A DNA stretch of 64,000 nt, taken from Bradyrhizobium diazoefficiens. GTDB lineage: Bacteria; Pseudomonadota; Alphaproteobacteria; Rhizobiales; Xanthobacteraceae. This document shows, one piece after another, positions 1 to 8,488 of this stretch. The notes under the pieces were generated by a model, which ran no database searches, was not told the origin of the DNA, and saw only the letters and a program-made list of their open reading frames with translations. How positions within the stretch are numbered: the first letter of the stretch is position 1; each line of letters opens with the position of its first letter. The position numbers and the translations under genes were made by a program. The DNA lies in NCBI RefSeq assembly GCF_016612535.1, contig NZ_JAENXS010000002.1, positions 1,798,001-1,862,000 of the forward strand, read 5' to 3'.

Positions 1-471
1 GGACCAAAAGCCGTCGGCACCATCGGCGAGGCCGTGATCGCAAATCCCTCGCGCAACGTCATCCCCGGCGAAATCGCCTTCACCATGGATTGCCGCAGCG
101 CGGATGGCGCGATCATGGATGCACTCGACCGCGACCTGCGCGCCGCCATTGCCGAGATCGCCGCGCGTCGCAAGGTCGAGGTCAAGGTTGACCTCGTCTG
201 GCGCAAGCCGCCGACGCATTTCGATCCGAAACTGATCGCGGCCGTCGAGAACGCGGCGGAGACGCTCGGCTATTCCTCTCGCCGCATCACCTCCGGCGCC
301 GGCCACGACGCCTGCAACCTCAACACCGTCATGCCGGCGGCGATGGTGTTCGTGCCCTGCAAGGACGGCATCAGCCACAACGAGCTGGAGGACGCCACGC
401 AGCCCGACTGCGCCGCGGGCACCAACGTGCTGATGCATACCGTGCTGGCGATCGCCGGCGTCGCGTCCTGA
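1..471 (+). CDS. M20-family Zn-dependent hydrolase (carbamoylase/allantoate amidohydrolase type), 3' part
   Basis: Cut by the window start; the reading frame is open from base 1 and ends with TGA at 469-471. The visible 156 residues are the C-terminal part of an M20 amidohydrolase of the hydantoinase/carbamoylase group. The marker is the block SGAGHDA followed by MVFVPCKDGISHNE, where the His residues are typical metal/substrate ligands of this family. Such enzymes cleave N-carbamoyl or ureido bonds of amino acids or allantoate in the cytoplasm. The exact substrate cannot be read from the sequence. It lies 15 bases upstream of the D-2-hydroxyacid dehydrogenase and probably shares its transcript. 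Confidence 0.85.
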   Translation, partial: GPKAVGTIGEAVIANPSRNVIPGEIAFTMDCRSADGAIMDALDRDLRAAIAEIAARRKVEVKVDLVWRKPPTHFDPKLIAAVENAAETLGYSSRRITSGAGHDACNLNTVMPAAMVFVPCKDGISHNELEDATQPDCAAGTNVLMHTVLAIAGVAS

Positions 472-486
472 TTGGAGAGTAACGCC

Positions 487-1398
487 ATGCGCGGAGTTTT
501 CGTCGACGCCAATGAAACGCTCGCCGTGATCATGGAGCGGCTGGAAAAGCCCGGCGATCCCAAAGTGCGGATCCACAGGAATCCCGACATCAAGCCGGAG
601 CAATATCCTGAGATCCTCGACGGCGCAGAGATCGCGATCGTCGACCACACTGCATTACCAACCGAGGTCGCCAAGAAGTGCGCGGGCCTCAAGCACGTCG
701 TGTTCCTCGGCACCGGTGCGCGCAGCTACATGAATCCGGAAGAACTCGCCGAACTCGGTATCTCGGTGCACCTCATCAAAGGCTATGGCGACACGGCGGT
801 CGCAGAGGCGGCGATCGCGCTGATGTGGGCCTCGTCCCGCGGCATCGCGATGATGGATCGCGAGATGCGCGTCGGCAACTGGCTGCGCGAGGACGGCATG
901 CAGCTGACCGGCAAGACGCTCGGCCTGATCGGCTTCGGCGGCATTGCCGCTGAGGTCGCGCGCATTGCGTCCGGCAGCGGCATGAAGGTGATCGCCTGGA
1001 ACCGCTCGCCGAAGAGCCATCCCGGCGTCGAATTCACCGATCTCGACGCGGTGCTGGCGAGAAGCGACGTCGTTTCGCTGCATCTGCTGCTCAACGACGA
1101 GACGCGGGGCATGATCACGCGCGAGAAGATCGCGCAGATGAAGCCCGGCATCATCCTCATCAACACCGCGCGCGCCGCGGTCGTGGACGAGCAAGCGATG
1201 ATCGACGCGCTGAAATCGGGGCACATCCGCCACGCCGGTCTCGATGTTTTCAACATCGAGCCGCTGCCCGGCGATCATCCGCTGACCAAGCTGCCGAACG
1301 TGACGCTATCAGCGCATTCGGCGTTCCGGACACCGGAAGCGAGCGAGAACCTGATTGAAGCGGCCTGGGAGCACTGCCGCCGGATCGTGAAAGGATAA
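487..1398 (+). CDS. D-isomer-specific 2-hydroxyacid dehydrogenase
   Basis: 303 residues. NAD(P)-dependent oxidation/reduction of a 2-hydroxy/2-oxo acid is expected. The Rossmann loop GFGGIA is at about 149-154, and the catalytic trio of the family is present: Arg229 in NTARA, Glu258 in NIEP and His277 in SAHSAF. ATG at 487 was chosen over an in-frame TTG at 472 because GGAGAG lies just before it. The gene belongs to a co-directional run with the hydrolase upstream and the Ldh-family dehydrogenase 11 bases downstream, so a role in hydroxyacid catabolism fits. Substrate unknown. Confidence 0.9.
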   Translation: MRGVFVDANETLAVIMERLEKPGDPKVRIHRNPDIKPEQYPEILDGAEIAIVDHTALPTEVAKKCAGLKHVVFLGTGARSYMNPEELAELGISVHLIKGYGDTAVAEAAIALMWASSRGIAMMDREMRVGNWLREDGMQLTGKTLGLIGFGGIAAEVARIASGSGMKVIAWNRSPKSHPGVEFTDLDAVLARSDVVSLHLLLNDETRGMITREKIAQMKPGIILINTARAAVVDEQAMIDALKSGHIRHAGLDVFNIEPLPGDHPLTKLPNVTLSAHSAFRTPEASENLIEAAWEHCRRIVKG

Positions 1399-1409
1399 GA
1401 GCAACAACA

Positions 1410-2483
1410 ATGGCCGACTATCGCACCATCAAGGCACAGCCGCTCATCAACGTCGTCCGTGCCATCGTCAAGGCGGGCGGGTCCACGGACCGCGAGGCCG
1501 AGCTCGTATCCACCAACCTCGTCGAGGCCAACCTCAAGGGACACGACTCGCACGGCGTCGGCATGATCCCGCGCTATGTCCAGAGCGTCACCACGGGCGG
1601 CCTCGCCGTGAACCAGCATGTCAAGATCGTGCTCGATACCGGTCCGCTTCTCACCCTCGACGGCCTCACCGGCTACGGGCAGGTGATCGGCCATGAAGCG
1701 ATGGAGCTGGCGGCAGAGCGCGCCAAGCGCAACGGCGTGTGTCTCGTCGGCCTCTCCAACGCGCACCACATCGGCCGCATCGGCCACTGGGCCGAGCAGT
1801 GCATCGACCACGGGCTGGTGTCGATCCACTTCGTCAACGTGATCTCGCGCCCGATCGTGGCGCCCTGGGGCGGCAGCGATGCCCGCCACGGCACCAACCC
1901 GTTCTGCGTTGGCATCCCGCGCAAGGACAAAGAGCCGATCGTGCTCGATTTCGCCACCAGCAGGATCGCGCAAGGCAAGACCCGGGTCGCCCATAACAAG
2001 GGCGCCGAACTCGAGCCCGGCACCATCATCGACAATGATGGCAAGCCCACGGTCAATCCGCGCTACACCGTGATCCCGCCGTACGGCGCCATCCTGCCGT
2101 TCGGCGAGCACAAGGGTTCGGGGCTCGCGCTGGTGTGCGAAATCCTCGGCGGCGCGCTGTCCGGCGGGCAGGTGGTCAAGGGTCCGTCCGACGGCAAGTA
2201 CAACGTCCTGAACGGCATGCTCTCGATCGTCATCGACCCGAGCAAGCTTGGCACGAGCGAAAACCTCGCACGCGAAGTCGAAAGCTTCGTCGCCTGGCAC
2301 ACCGGCTCACCGCCCACTCCCGGCGTCGACAAGGTCAAGATCGCCGGCGAGCCAGAGCGCGAGACCAAGAAGAAGCGGCTGGCCGAAGGCATTCCGATCG
2401 ATCCGACCACTTGGCAGGAGATTCTGGAGGCCGGGAAGAAGTTCGGGCTGGATCAGACCGCGATCGAAGAGATCGTGGGGTAA
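1410..2483 (+). CDS. Ldh-family (malate/L-lactate/ureidoglycolate-type) oxidoreductase
   Basis: 357 residues, the usual length for the Ldh_2 family of NAD(P)-dependent 2-hydroxyacid dehydrogenases with a non-Rossmann fold. Recognisable blocks are GHDSHGVGMIPRY near residue 50 (the family's catalytic His region), NAHHIGRIGHWAE in the middle, PWGGSDARHGTNP and GEHKGSGLA. Members oxidise malate, sulfolactate, ureidoglycolate or similar acids; the substrate here is not defined. It follows the D-2-hydroxyacid dehydrogenase closely and is followed by a palindromic repeat that may end the transcript. Confidence 0.9.
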   Translation: MADYRTIKAQPLINVVRAIVKAGGSTDREAELVSTNLVEANLKGHDSHGVGMIPRYVQSVTTGGLAVNQHVKIVLDTGPLLTLDGLTGYGQVIGHEAMELAAERAKRNGVCLVGLSNAHHIGRIGHWAEQCIDHGLVSIHFVNVISRPIVAPWGGSDARHGTNPFCVGIPRKDKEPIVLDFATSRIAQGKTRVAHNKGAELEPGTIIDNDGKPTVNPRYTVIPPYGAILPFGEHKGSGLALVCEILGGALSGGQVVKGPSDGKYNVLNGMLSIVIDPSKLGTSENLAREVESFVAWHTGSPPTPGVDKVKIAGEPERETKKKRLAEGIPIDPTTWQEILEAGKKFGLDQTAIEEIVG

Positions 2484-2501
2484 GCGGGCGGAGGCAGAAA
2501 T

Positions 2502-2610
2502 CGTAGGGTGGGTTAGCCCTGCAGATGCGCGAAGCGCATCTGCTCGGCGTAACCCACCACTTCTCGCGCGGCGACAAGGTGGGCTACGCCTTCGGCGAAC
2601 CCACCCTACG
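2502..2610. repeat. Composite palindromic intergenic repeat
   Basis: The outer arms are exact reverse complements: 13 bases at 2502-2514 (CGTAGGGTGGGTT) and 2598-2610. Inside is a perfect 10-bp stem with a 3-base loop (2521-2530 and 2534-2543, GCAGATGCGC arms), plus further copies of the GTGGGTTA/TAACCCAC theme. It fills the gap between two convergent genes. It resembles REP-like repeats frequent in Bradyrhizobium genomes and could act as a bidirectional terminator or mRNA 3' stabiliser. Confidence 0.75.
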
Positions 2611-2618
2611 CAAGCTCA

Positions 2619-3692
2619 TCAATCAACCATGTCCGCGACCGCCTTGCCGCAGGCGGTCGTATCGGCATTGCCGCCGAGATCCTTGGTGCGCAGCGTGCGC
2701 TCAGCCAGCGTGCGCTCGATCGCGTCGACAATCGACTTGCCGGCGACCTTCTCGCCCAGATGCTCGAGCATCATCGCGCCCGACCAGATCGCGCCGATCG
2801 GGTTGGCAATGCCCTGCCCCGCGATGTCAGGCGCCGAGCCGTGCACCGGCTCGAACACCGACGGGAAATCGCCCTCCGGATTGATGTTGCCCGATGGCGC
2901 GATGCCGATCGTTCCGGTGCAGGCCGGGCCGAGATCGGACAGGATGTCGCCGAACAGGTTGGAGCCGACGACGACATCGAACCAGTCCGGATGCAGCACG
3001 AAGTTCGCTGTCAAAATATCGATGTGGTACTTGTCCCACTTCACGCCCGGAAACTTCTTGGCCATCGCCTCCACGCGCTCGTCCCAATAGGGCATGGTGA
3101 TGGAGATGCCGTTGGATTTGGTCGCCGAGGTCAAATGCTTCTTCGGCCGCGACTGCGCGAGTTCGAAGGCAAACTTCAGGATGCGGTCCACGCCCACGCG
3201 AGTCATTACGGTCTGCTGCGTCACGAACTCGCGGTCGGTGTCCGGGAACATGCGGCCGCCGACCGAGGAATATTCGCCTTCGGTGTTCTCGCGCACCACC
3301 CAGAAATCGATATCGCCGGGCTTGCGGCCCGCCAGAGGCGACGGCACGCCCGGCATCAATCGCACCGGGCGCAAATTTACATACTGGTCGAACTCGCGGC
3401 GAAACTTGATCAGCGAACCCCACAGCGAGACATGATCCGGAATCTTGGCCGGCCAGCCGACCGCGCCGAAATAGATCGCATCGTGCTTGCCGATCTTTTC
3501 CTTCCAGTCATCGGGCATCATCTGGCCGTGCTTCTCGTAATAGTCGTAAGACGAGAAATCGAAATGGTCGAAATGCAGGGCCACGCCGTGCTTCTTGGCC
3601 GCTGCCTCCAAAACGCGCAGGCCCTCGGGCATCACTTCCTTGCCGATGCCGTCGCCGGGAATGACTGCGATCCGGTATTGTTTCTTGCTCAT
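2619..3692 (-). CDS. Tartrate dehydrogenase/decarboxylase-like isocitrate/isopropylmalate dehydrogenase family enzyme
   Basis: 357 residues starting MSKKQYRIAVIPGDGIG; ATG 3692 is preceded by AAGGAC. The isocitrate/isopropylmalate dehydrogenase signatures are clear: RENTEGEYSS with the substrate-binding Arg and Glu, the metal-binding Asp residues in VGSNLFGDILSDLG, and the NAD-binding EPVHGSAPDIAG. The pattern with FGAVGWP and WGSLIKFRR fits the tartrate dehydrogenase/decarboxylase/D-malate dehydrogenase subgroup better than LeuB. An upstream in-frame extension to 3794 was rejected because it covers the promoter repeat. It is divergent from the SDR gene. Confidence 0.85.
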   Translation of the reverse strand: MSKKQYRIAVIPGDGIGKEVMPEGLRVLEAAAKKHGVALHFDHFDFSSYDYYEKHGQMMPDDWKEKIGKHDAIYFGAVGWPAKIPDHVSLWGSLIKFRREFDQYVNLRPVRLMPGVPSPLAGRKPGDIDFWVVRENTEGEYSSVGGRMFPDTDREFVTQQTVMTRVGVDRILKFAFELAQSRPKKHLTSATKSNGISITMPYWDERVEAMAKKFPGVKWDKYHIDILTANFVLHPDWFDVVVGSNLFGDILSDLGPACTGTIGIAPSGNINPEGDFPSVFEPVHGSAPDIAGQGIANPIGAIWSGAMMLEHLGEKVAGKSIVDAIERTLAERTLRTKDLGGNADTTACGKAVADMVD

Positions 3693-3737
3693 CGAGAACG
3701 TCCTTTTTGGGTCCGGCAGCCGCCGCCTTTTTTGACC

Positions 3738-3786
3738 GCACTGCAATGGACCAAACTCGGCGGCAGTGCAACGCTGCACTGCAATG
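3738..3786. promoter_or_regulatory. TGC-rich operator candidate between divergent genes
   Basis: An exact 11-base direct repeat GCACTGCAATG occurs at 3738-3748 and 3776-3786. Between them, 3763-3769 GCAGTGC pairs with 3776-3782 GCACTGC across 6 bases. It lies in the 157-bp gap between the tartrate dehydrogenase-like gene (minus) and the SDR gene (plus). The CTGC/GCAG content resembles the described recognition pattern of the PHB regulator PhaR/AniA, and a similar motif lies before the phasin gene at about 33697. The regulator assignment is inference. Confidence 0.5.
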
Positions 3787-3849
3787 TTGACCATGGCGCG
3801 GCCGGCAGCCTACTGATTTCATTCTGTTCCCATCCTGCGAGTAACCCCC

Positions 3850-4626
3850 ATGGATCTGCATCTGCGTGGCAAGCGCGTCCTGATCACGGGCGCGTCCAAG
3901 GGCATTGGCGCAGCTGCCGCCGAGGCGTTCGCCGAGGAAGGCGCTCACCTGCTGCTCGCTGCCCGCAGCGGCGATCAGCTCAAGACGTTGGCCGACCGCC
4001 TGCGTTCGGCGCACCAGATCGATGCCGCGACCAGCATCGTGGATTTGCGCAAGACCGAGGACCTCGCGCGGCTCGCCAAGGAGGCCGCCGACATCGACGT
4101 GCTCGTCAATAATGCCGGCGACATCCCTGGCGGCTCCATCGACAAGATCGACGAAACCACCTGGCGGCACGCCTGGGAATTGAAGGTGTTCGGCTACATC
4201 AACCTCACGCGGCAGATCTATGCGCAGATGAAGGCCAAGGGCGGCGGCGTCATCGTTAACGACATCGGTGCAGCCGGCGAGAAATTCGACGCCAATTACA
4301 TCTGCGGCAGCGCCGGCAACGCCGCGCTGATGGCCTTCACCCGCGCGCTCGGCGGCAAGAGCCTCGCCGACAACATCCGGGTGGTCGGCATTAATCCCGG
4401 CCCGGTCGGCACCGACCGTCACGTCACGCTGCTGAAGACGCGGGCAAAACATCAGTTCGGCGACGAGAGCCGCTACAAGGAATTCCAGAAAGGCCTGCCA
4501 CTCGGCCGCCCCGCGCACGCGCGCGAGATCGGCGATCTCATGGCGTTCCTGGCGTCGGACCGTGCTGGCTATACGTCCGGCGTGATTTATACGGTGGACG
4601 GCGGCATCAGCGCCGGATGGGGTTAG
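3850..4626 (+). CDS. SDR-family protein with degenerate catalytic site
   Basis: 258 residues. The N-terminal cofactor loop TGASKGIG (about 15-22) and the NNAG motif are normal for classical short-chain dehydrogenases. The active site is not. Where NISS...YxxxK is expected, the sequence reads VNDIGAAGEKFDANYICGS, so the catalytic Ser is replaced by Ile/Gly and the Lys four residues after Tyr is Ser. The C-terminal GINPGPVGTDR and YTSGVIYTVDGG blocks are intact, so the fold is retained. It may be a specialised SDR subgroup with another mechanism or a non-catalytic cofactor binder. Divergent from the tartrate dehydrogenase-like gene. Confidence 0.85.
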   Translation: MDLHLRGKRVLITGASKGIGAAAAEAFAEEGAHLLLAARSGDQLKTLADRLRSAHQIDAATSIVDLRKTEDLARLAKEAADIDVLVNNAGDIPGGSIDKIDETTWRHAWELKVFGYINLTRQIYAQMKAKGGGVIVNDIGAAGEKFDANYICGSAGNAALMAFTRALGGKSLADNIRVVGINPGPVGTDRHVTLLKTRAKHQFGDESRYKEFQKGLPLGRPAHAREIGDLMAFLASDRAGYTSGVIYTVDGGISAGWG

Positions 4627-4676
4627 ATTTTTCCATCATTGCGAGCGAAAAGTAAGTAAGCCTGGGAGTAGAGTAC

Positions 4677-6092
4677 TTGTCTCAAGAGTTGATCCGCGAA
4701 ACCGCGTGTGCCGTCGTCGACAAGCTGCGCTCCGGCGACACCTCTCCGCTCGAACTGCTGGATGTCATGGAGAAGCGCGTCAGCGAGATGGACGGCAAGG
4801 TCAACGCGCTGCCGACGCTGTGCTTCGATCGCGCGCGAACCAACGCGAAAGAACTGATGCGGAAGCCGGCCGGCGCGCGCGGGCTACTCGCGGGTCTGCC
4901 GGTGCCGATCAAGGACCTGACCGATGTCGCAGGCGTGCTGAACACCCAAGGCTCACCGATCTACCGGGATAACATCCCCAAGACGTCCGACCTCATGGTC
5001 GAGAATCTCGAGGCCAATGGCGCGGTCGTTTACGCCAAGTCGAACACACCGGAATTCGGTGCCGGCGCCAACACCTTCAACGAGGTGTTCGGCGCAACGC
5101 TCAATCCCTGGGACACGACGAAATCGGCAGCCGGCTCCTCCGGCGGCGCCGCGGTAGCGCTCGCCACCGGCATGGCCTGGCTCGCGCAAGGATCCGACAT
5201 GGGCGGCTCCCTGCGCAGCCCCGCCGCCTTCTGCGGCGTCGTCGGCATGCGCCCGAGCATCGGCCGCGTCGCGCACACCCCGAAATCGGGCATCGATCGC
5301 AATCTCGGCGTCGTGGGCCCGATGGCGCGCAATGTCGAAGATCTCGCATTGCTGTTAGATGCCATGAGTGGTGACTACCCGGACGATCCGCTCTCGCTGC
5401 CGGCGCCTGCGATCTCGTTCCTGTCGGCCGCGCAATCGGGCAAGAGGCCGAAGCGCATCGCCTATTCGCCCGATCTCGGCATCACGCCTGTTGATCCCGA
5501 GGTCAAGGCGATCACGCGCAAGGCGGCCGAACGTTTTGCCGAAGCCGGAGCGATCGTCGAGGAGGCGCATCCGGACTGGCGCGAGGCGCATGAGTGCTTC
5601 CATGTGCTGCGTGCCTTCGATTTTGCGATCACCAAGGCCAATCTGCTGCGCACCAAGCGCGACCTGCTCAAGCCCGAGGTGATCTGGAACATAGAAGAGG
5701 GCCTCAAGCTCACTGTCGAGCAGCTCGCACGCGCGGAAGCCCAGCGCGTCGGCATGACCGCGCGCGCGATCGAGTTCTTCAAGACCTACGATCTCCTGCT
5801 GACGCCGACTACGATCGTGCCGCCCTTCCCGATCGAGAACCGCTATGTCGCCGCATGCGCCGGCAAGACCTTCGAGAATTACGTCGAATGGCTCGGGATC
5901 GTCTACGCCATCACGCTCGCCTGCTGCCCGTCGCTGTCGCTGCCCTGTGGATTCACCGCTTCCGGCCTGCCGGTCGGCCTGCAGGTCGTCGGCGCGCCGC
6001 GCGCCGATGCGGAGGTGATCGCGGGCGCAAAGGTGCTGGAGGACATTTTGGGTCTACGCGGGCAGACGCCGATCGATCCGCGGGTGAAGTAG
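4677..6092 (+). CDS. Amidase (amidase-signature family)
   Basis: 471 residues. Hydrolyses an amide, releasing ammonia. The Ser-cisSer-Lys triad is visible: Lys79 in PVPIKD, Ser154 in AAGSSGGAAV and nucleophile Ser178 in GSDMGGSLRSP. The start is TTG at 4677, after GGGAG at 4664-4668; there is no better ATG nearby. Hydrophobic patches fit a soluble cytoplasmic enzyme. It lies 50 bases after the SDR and may share its transcript. Substrate not inferable. Confidence 0.9.
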   Translation: MSQELIRETACAVVDKLRSGDTSPLELLDVMEKRVSEMDGKVNALPTLCFDRARTNAKELMRKPAGARGLLAGLPVPIKDLTDVAGVLNTQGSPIYRDNIPKTSDLMVENLEANGAVVYAKSNTPEFGAGANTFNEVFGATLNPWDTTKSAAGSSGGAAVALATGMAWLAQGSDMGGSLRSPAAFCGVVGMRPSIGRVAHTPKSGIDRNLGVVGPMARNVEDLALLLDAMSGDYPDDPLSLPAPAISFLSAAQSGKRPKRIAYSPDLGITPVDPEVKAITRKAAERFAEAGAIVEEAHPDWREAHECFHVLRAFDFAITKANLLRTKRDLLKPEVIWNIEEGLKLTVEQLARAEAQRVGMTARAIEFFKTYDLLLTPTTIVPPFPIENRYVAACAGKTFENYVEWLGIVYAITLACCPSLSLPCGFTASGLPVGLQVVGAPRADAEVIAGAKVLEDILGLRGQTPIDPRVK

Positions 6093-6106
6093 CACAACTG
6101 AGGGGA

Positions 6107-7213
6107 TCACCGTTCCCTCATCGCCTCCAAGCTCCGGCTATAACGCGACATCGCAAAGCAGAAGACAAAGTAGATCGCGGCGACGAAGAGGTAGACCTCG
6201 ACCGAAAACTGTTGCCAGGCGGGATCGATGATCGCGGTCTTCGCCGTCGTCAGCAGATCGAAGATGCCGATGATCAGCACCAGGCTGGTGTCCTTGAAGA
6301 ACGCGATGAAGGTGTTGACCAGCGGCGGGATGACGTGGCGGATCGCCTGCGGCAGCACGATCAGCCGGTGCTTGCGCCAATAAGACAGCCCCAACGCATC
6401 GGCCGCTTCATATTGCCCGCGCGGCACGGCCTGGAGGCCGCCGCGGATCACCTCGGCAAGATAAGCGCCCGCGAACAGAATGATCGCGATCTGCGCCCGC
6501 AGCAGCTTGTCGATGTTAAATCCCGCAGGCATGAACAGTGGAAACATCACGCTTGCCATGAACAGCAGGCTGACCAGCGGCACGCCGCGGATCAGCTCGA
6601 CATAGAGCACTGAGAGCGAACGGATCGCCGGCAGCTTCGAGCGTCGGCCGAGCGCAACGAGGATGCCGAGCGGGAAACCAAACGCCAATCCGAACGTCGC
6701 CAGGATCAGCGTCACCGGCAATCCACCCCAGCGGTCCTGCGAGACGAAGGCGAGCCCGAACACGCCGCCCCACATCAGCACGCTGATCATCGCCAGCGCG
6801 CCGATCCAGAGCAAAGCGAGTTCGCGCCTCCAGAAGGCGCGGCGCGTGGAGAGATAGAACAACGCGATGAACAGCAACACGGACAGCGCCGGCCGCCACT
6901 GCTCGTCGAACGGATAGGTACCGAACAGAATGAAACGGTATTTCTCGGGGATGACCGCCCAGCAGGCGCCAAGGCCGCGCACCGCCTTGCAGGCGGTGGA
7001 ATCATTGGCCGGCGTAAGCCAGACCGCATTGGCGATGCCCCACTGCGCGAAACCGACCGCGCCCTTCCCCAGCACCGCCAGCAAGACGACCGTAAGAATG
7101 CCGTTGGAGATCGACGAGAACAGATTGGTGCGCAGCCAGCGGAGCACCGGGTTGCCGATTTGCGGAGGGCGGGCGGCACGGGGCAAGTCCGGCATGTCGG
7201 TGATCGCCGTCAT
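6107..7213 (-). CDS. aapM: Aap-type amino acid ABC transporter permease (second permease)
   Basis: 368 residues, starting MTAITDMPDLP at ATG 7213. Inner-membrane permease of the general L-amino acid (Aap/Bzt) family. It carries several membrane segments and, near the C-terminus, the EAA loop typical of His/Glu/Gln-class permeases (EAADALGLSYWRKHRLIVLPQAIR). The Aap-specific long periplasmic insertion (DSTACKAVRGLGACWAVIPEKY) is present. It lies 2 bases after the first permease, so translational coupling is likely. A longer 579-residue reading frame starting at 7846 was rejected because its N-terminal part is antisense-like filler over the other permease. No AapP ATPase lies downstream. Confidence 0.9.
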   Translation of the reverse strand: MTAITDMPDLPRAARPPQIGNPVLRWLRTNLFSSISNGILTVVLLAVLGKGAVGFAQWGIANAVWLTPANDSTACKAVRGLGACWAVIPEKYRFILFGTYPFDEQWRPALSVLLFIALFYLSTRRAFWRRELALLWIGALAMISVLMWGGVFGLAFVSQDRWGGLPVTLILATFGLAFGFPLGILVALGRRSKLPAIRSLSVLYVELIRGVPLVSLLFMASVMFPLFMPAGFNIDKLLRAQIAIILFAGAYLAEVIRGGLQAVPRGQYEAADALGLSYWRKHRLIVLPQAIRHVIPPLVNTFIAFFKDTSLVLIIGIFDLLTTAKTAIIDPAWQQFSVEVYLFVAAIYFVFCFAMSRYSRSLEAMRER

Positions 7214-7215
7214 GC

Positions 7216-8402
7216 TCAACGCTCCGCCAGCGCGATGCGCGCATTGTACCAGTTCATGAAGAAGCTGATGCCAAGACTGATGGTGAGGAAGACGGCCATG
7301 ATCAGCGCGATCGCCTCGATCGCCTGCCCGGTCTGGTTCAGCGTGGTGTTGGCGATCGAGACCACGTCCTGATAGCCGATGGCCACCGCGAGCGAGGAGT
7401 TCTTGGTCAAATTGAGATACTGGCTCGTCATCGGCGGCACGATGACGCGCAGCGCCTGCGGCAGGATGATCTGCCGCAGCATGAAGCTGCGGCGCAGGCC
7501 GAGCGCGCTGGCGGCATCCCACTGACCTCGCGGCACCGACTGGATGCCGCTGCGCACGATCTCGGCGATGAAGGCCGAGGTATAGGTGACGAGCGCGATC
7601 AATAGCGCGAAATATTCCGGCGCAAGCGTCAGCCCGCCGACGAAGTTGAAGCCGCGCAGCTGCGGCCACTCGATGGTCCAGGATACCCCGAGCAGCAGCG
7701 ACACCGCCGCCGGCAGCACGACAATGAGACCAAGCGCAAAGGGCCACGGGGCGCGCGGCTTGCCATCGCGCATCTGCTGCGCGACCAGCCATTGCTGAAT
7801 GACATAGAACGCGGCACAGCCAAGCGCGGCCGCGCCGAGCACCCAAAGCTGCGGCGGCCCGAGCGGGATCGCCGGCAGGATCAAGCCGCGATTGGAGAGG
7901 AACACGCCCTCATCGGCCGCCACGCCGCGCGCGCGGCCGGCAACGCCTGCATCAGCACGTACCAGAACAGCAGTTGAAGCAGCAGCGGAATGTCGCGCAG
8001 GACTTCAACATAGGCCGCAGCGAACCGCGACAGCAGCCAGTTCGCCGAAAGCCGCGAGATTCCGATCAGCGTCCCCAGGATGGTCGCGAGCACGATGCCG
8101 ATCACCGCGACACGCAACGTGTTGGCGACGCCGACGACGAAAGCCCAGAGGTAACTGTCCCTCGGATTGTAGGAAAGCAGGCTGTCGGAGATCGGCATCC
8201 CGGCTTCGCGGCCGAGAAAAGCAAAGCCGGTGGTGATGCGGCGGGCCGACAGGTTGGTGACGGTGTTGGACCAGAGGAAGGCGAGGAGCGCCACCGCAAG
8301 CCCGACCACCAGCACTTGCCAGAACAGGCCCTTCAATTCGCTTGGCCCGAGCGCGGCGAAGAAGCGACGGCGCGGCGGCGGCCTGGGACCATTTGATGTC
8401 AC
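7216..8402 (-). pseudogene. aapQ: Aap-type amino acid ABC transporter permease (first permease), apparently frameshifted
   Basis: Two overlapping frames make one permease. 8402-7881 encodes the N-terminal half (start GTG 8402, membrane segment GLFWQVLVVGLAVALLAFLW, up to LLLQLLFWYVLMQALPAAR). 7923-7216 encodes the rest (FLSNRGLILPAIP, then the EAA loop and ending NARIALAER). The break lies in a GC-alternating tract at about 7923-7935. Removing one CG dinucleotide would join the frames cleanly as LPAARGVAADEGVF. This could be a real slippage mutation or an assembly error. Partner of the intact aapM-like permease and of the binding protein at 10727. Confidence 0.75.
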
Positions 8403-8451
8403 GGCACAAAAACCTTCTCAAAAGCAGTGATTTCCGGCGGCGCACGTCAAC

Positions 8452-8480
8452 TGTTGCACCAATCGGCAATTCGTGCAACA
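8452..8480. promoter_or_regulatory. Perfect 8-bp inverted repeat, candidate RpiR operator
   Basis: TGTTGCAC at 8452-8459 and GTGCAACA at 8473-8480 are exact reverse complements separated by 13 bases, so their centres are 21 bp apart (two helical turns). The site sits in the 86-bp gap between the divergent permease operon and the RpiR-family gene, ending 8 bases before the latter's start codon. That position suits autoregulation and control of the transporter. Confidence 0.6.
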
Positions 8481-8488
8481 AATGTTTC

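Noticed and set aside
2760..4112. 450-residue plus-strand frame and other long antisense frames (such as 51790-53268, 54026-55048 and 24524-25597)
   Set aside because: Each lies over a gene with clear family motifs on the other strand or frame; long shadow frames are expected at this GC content.
7214..7846. Long N-terminal extension of the second Aap permease
   Set aside because: The real start ATG 7213 follows the first permease stop; the extension only reads another frame of that permease.
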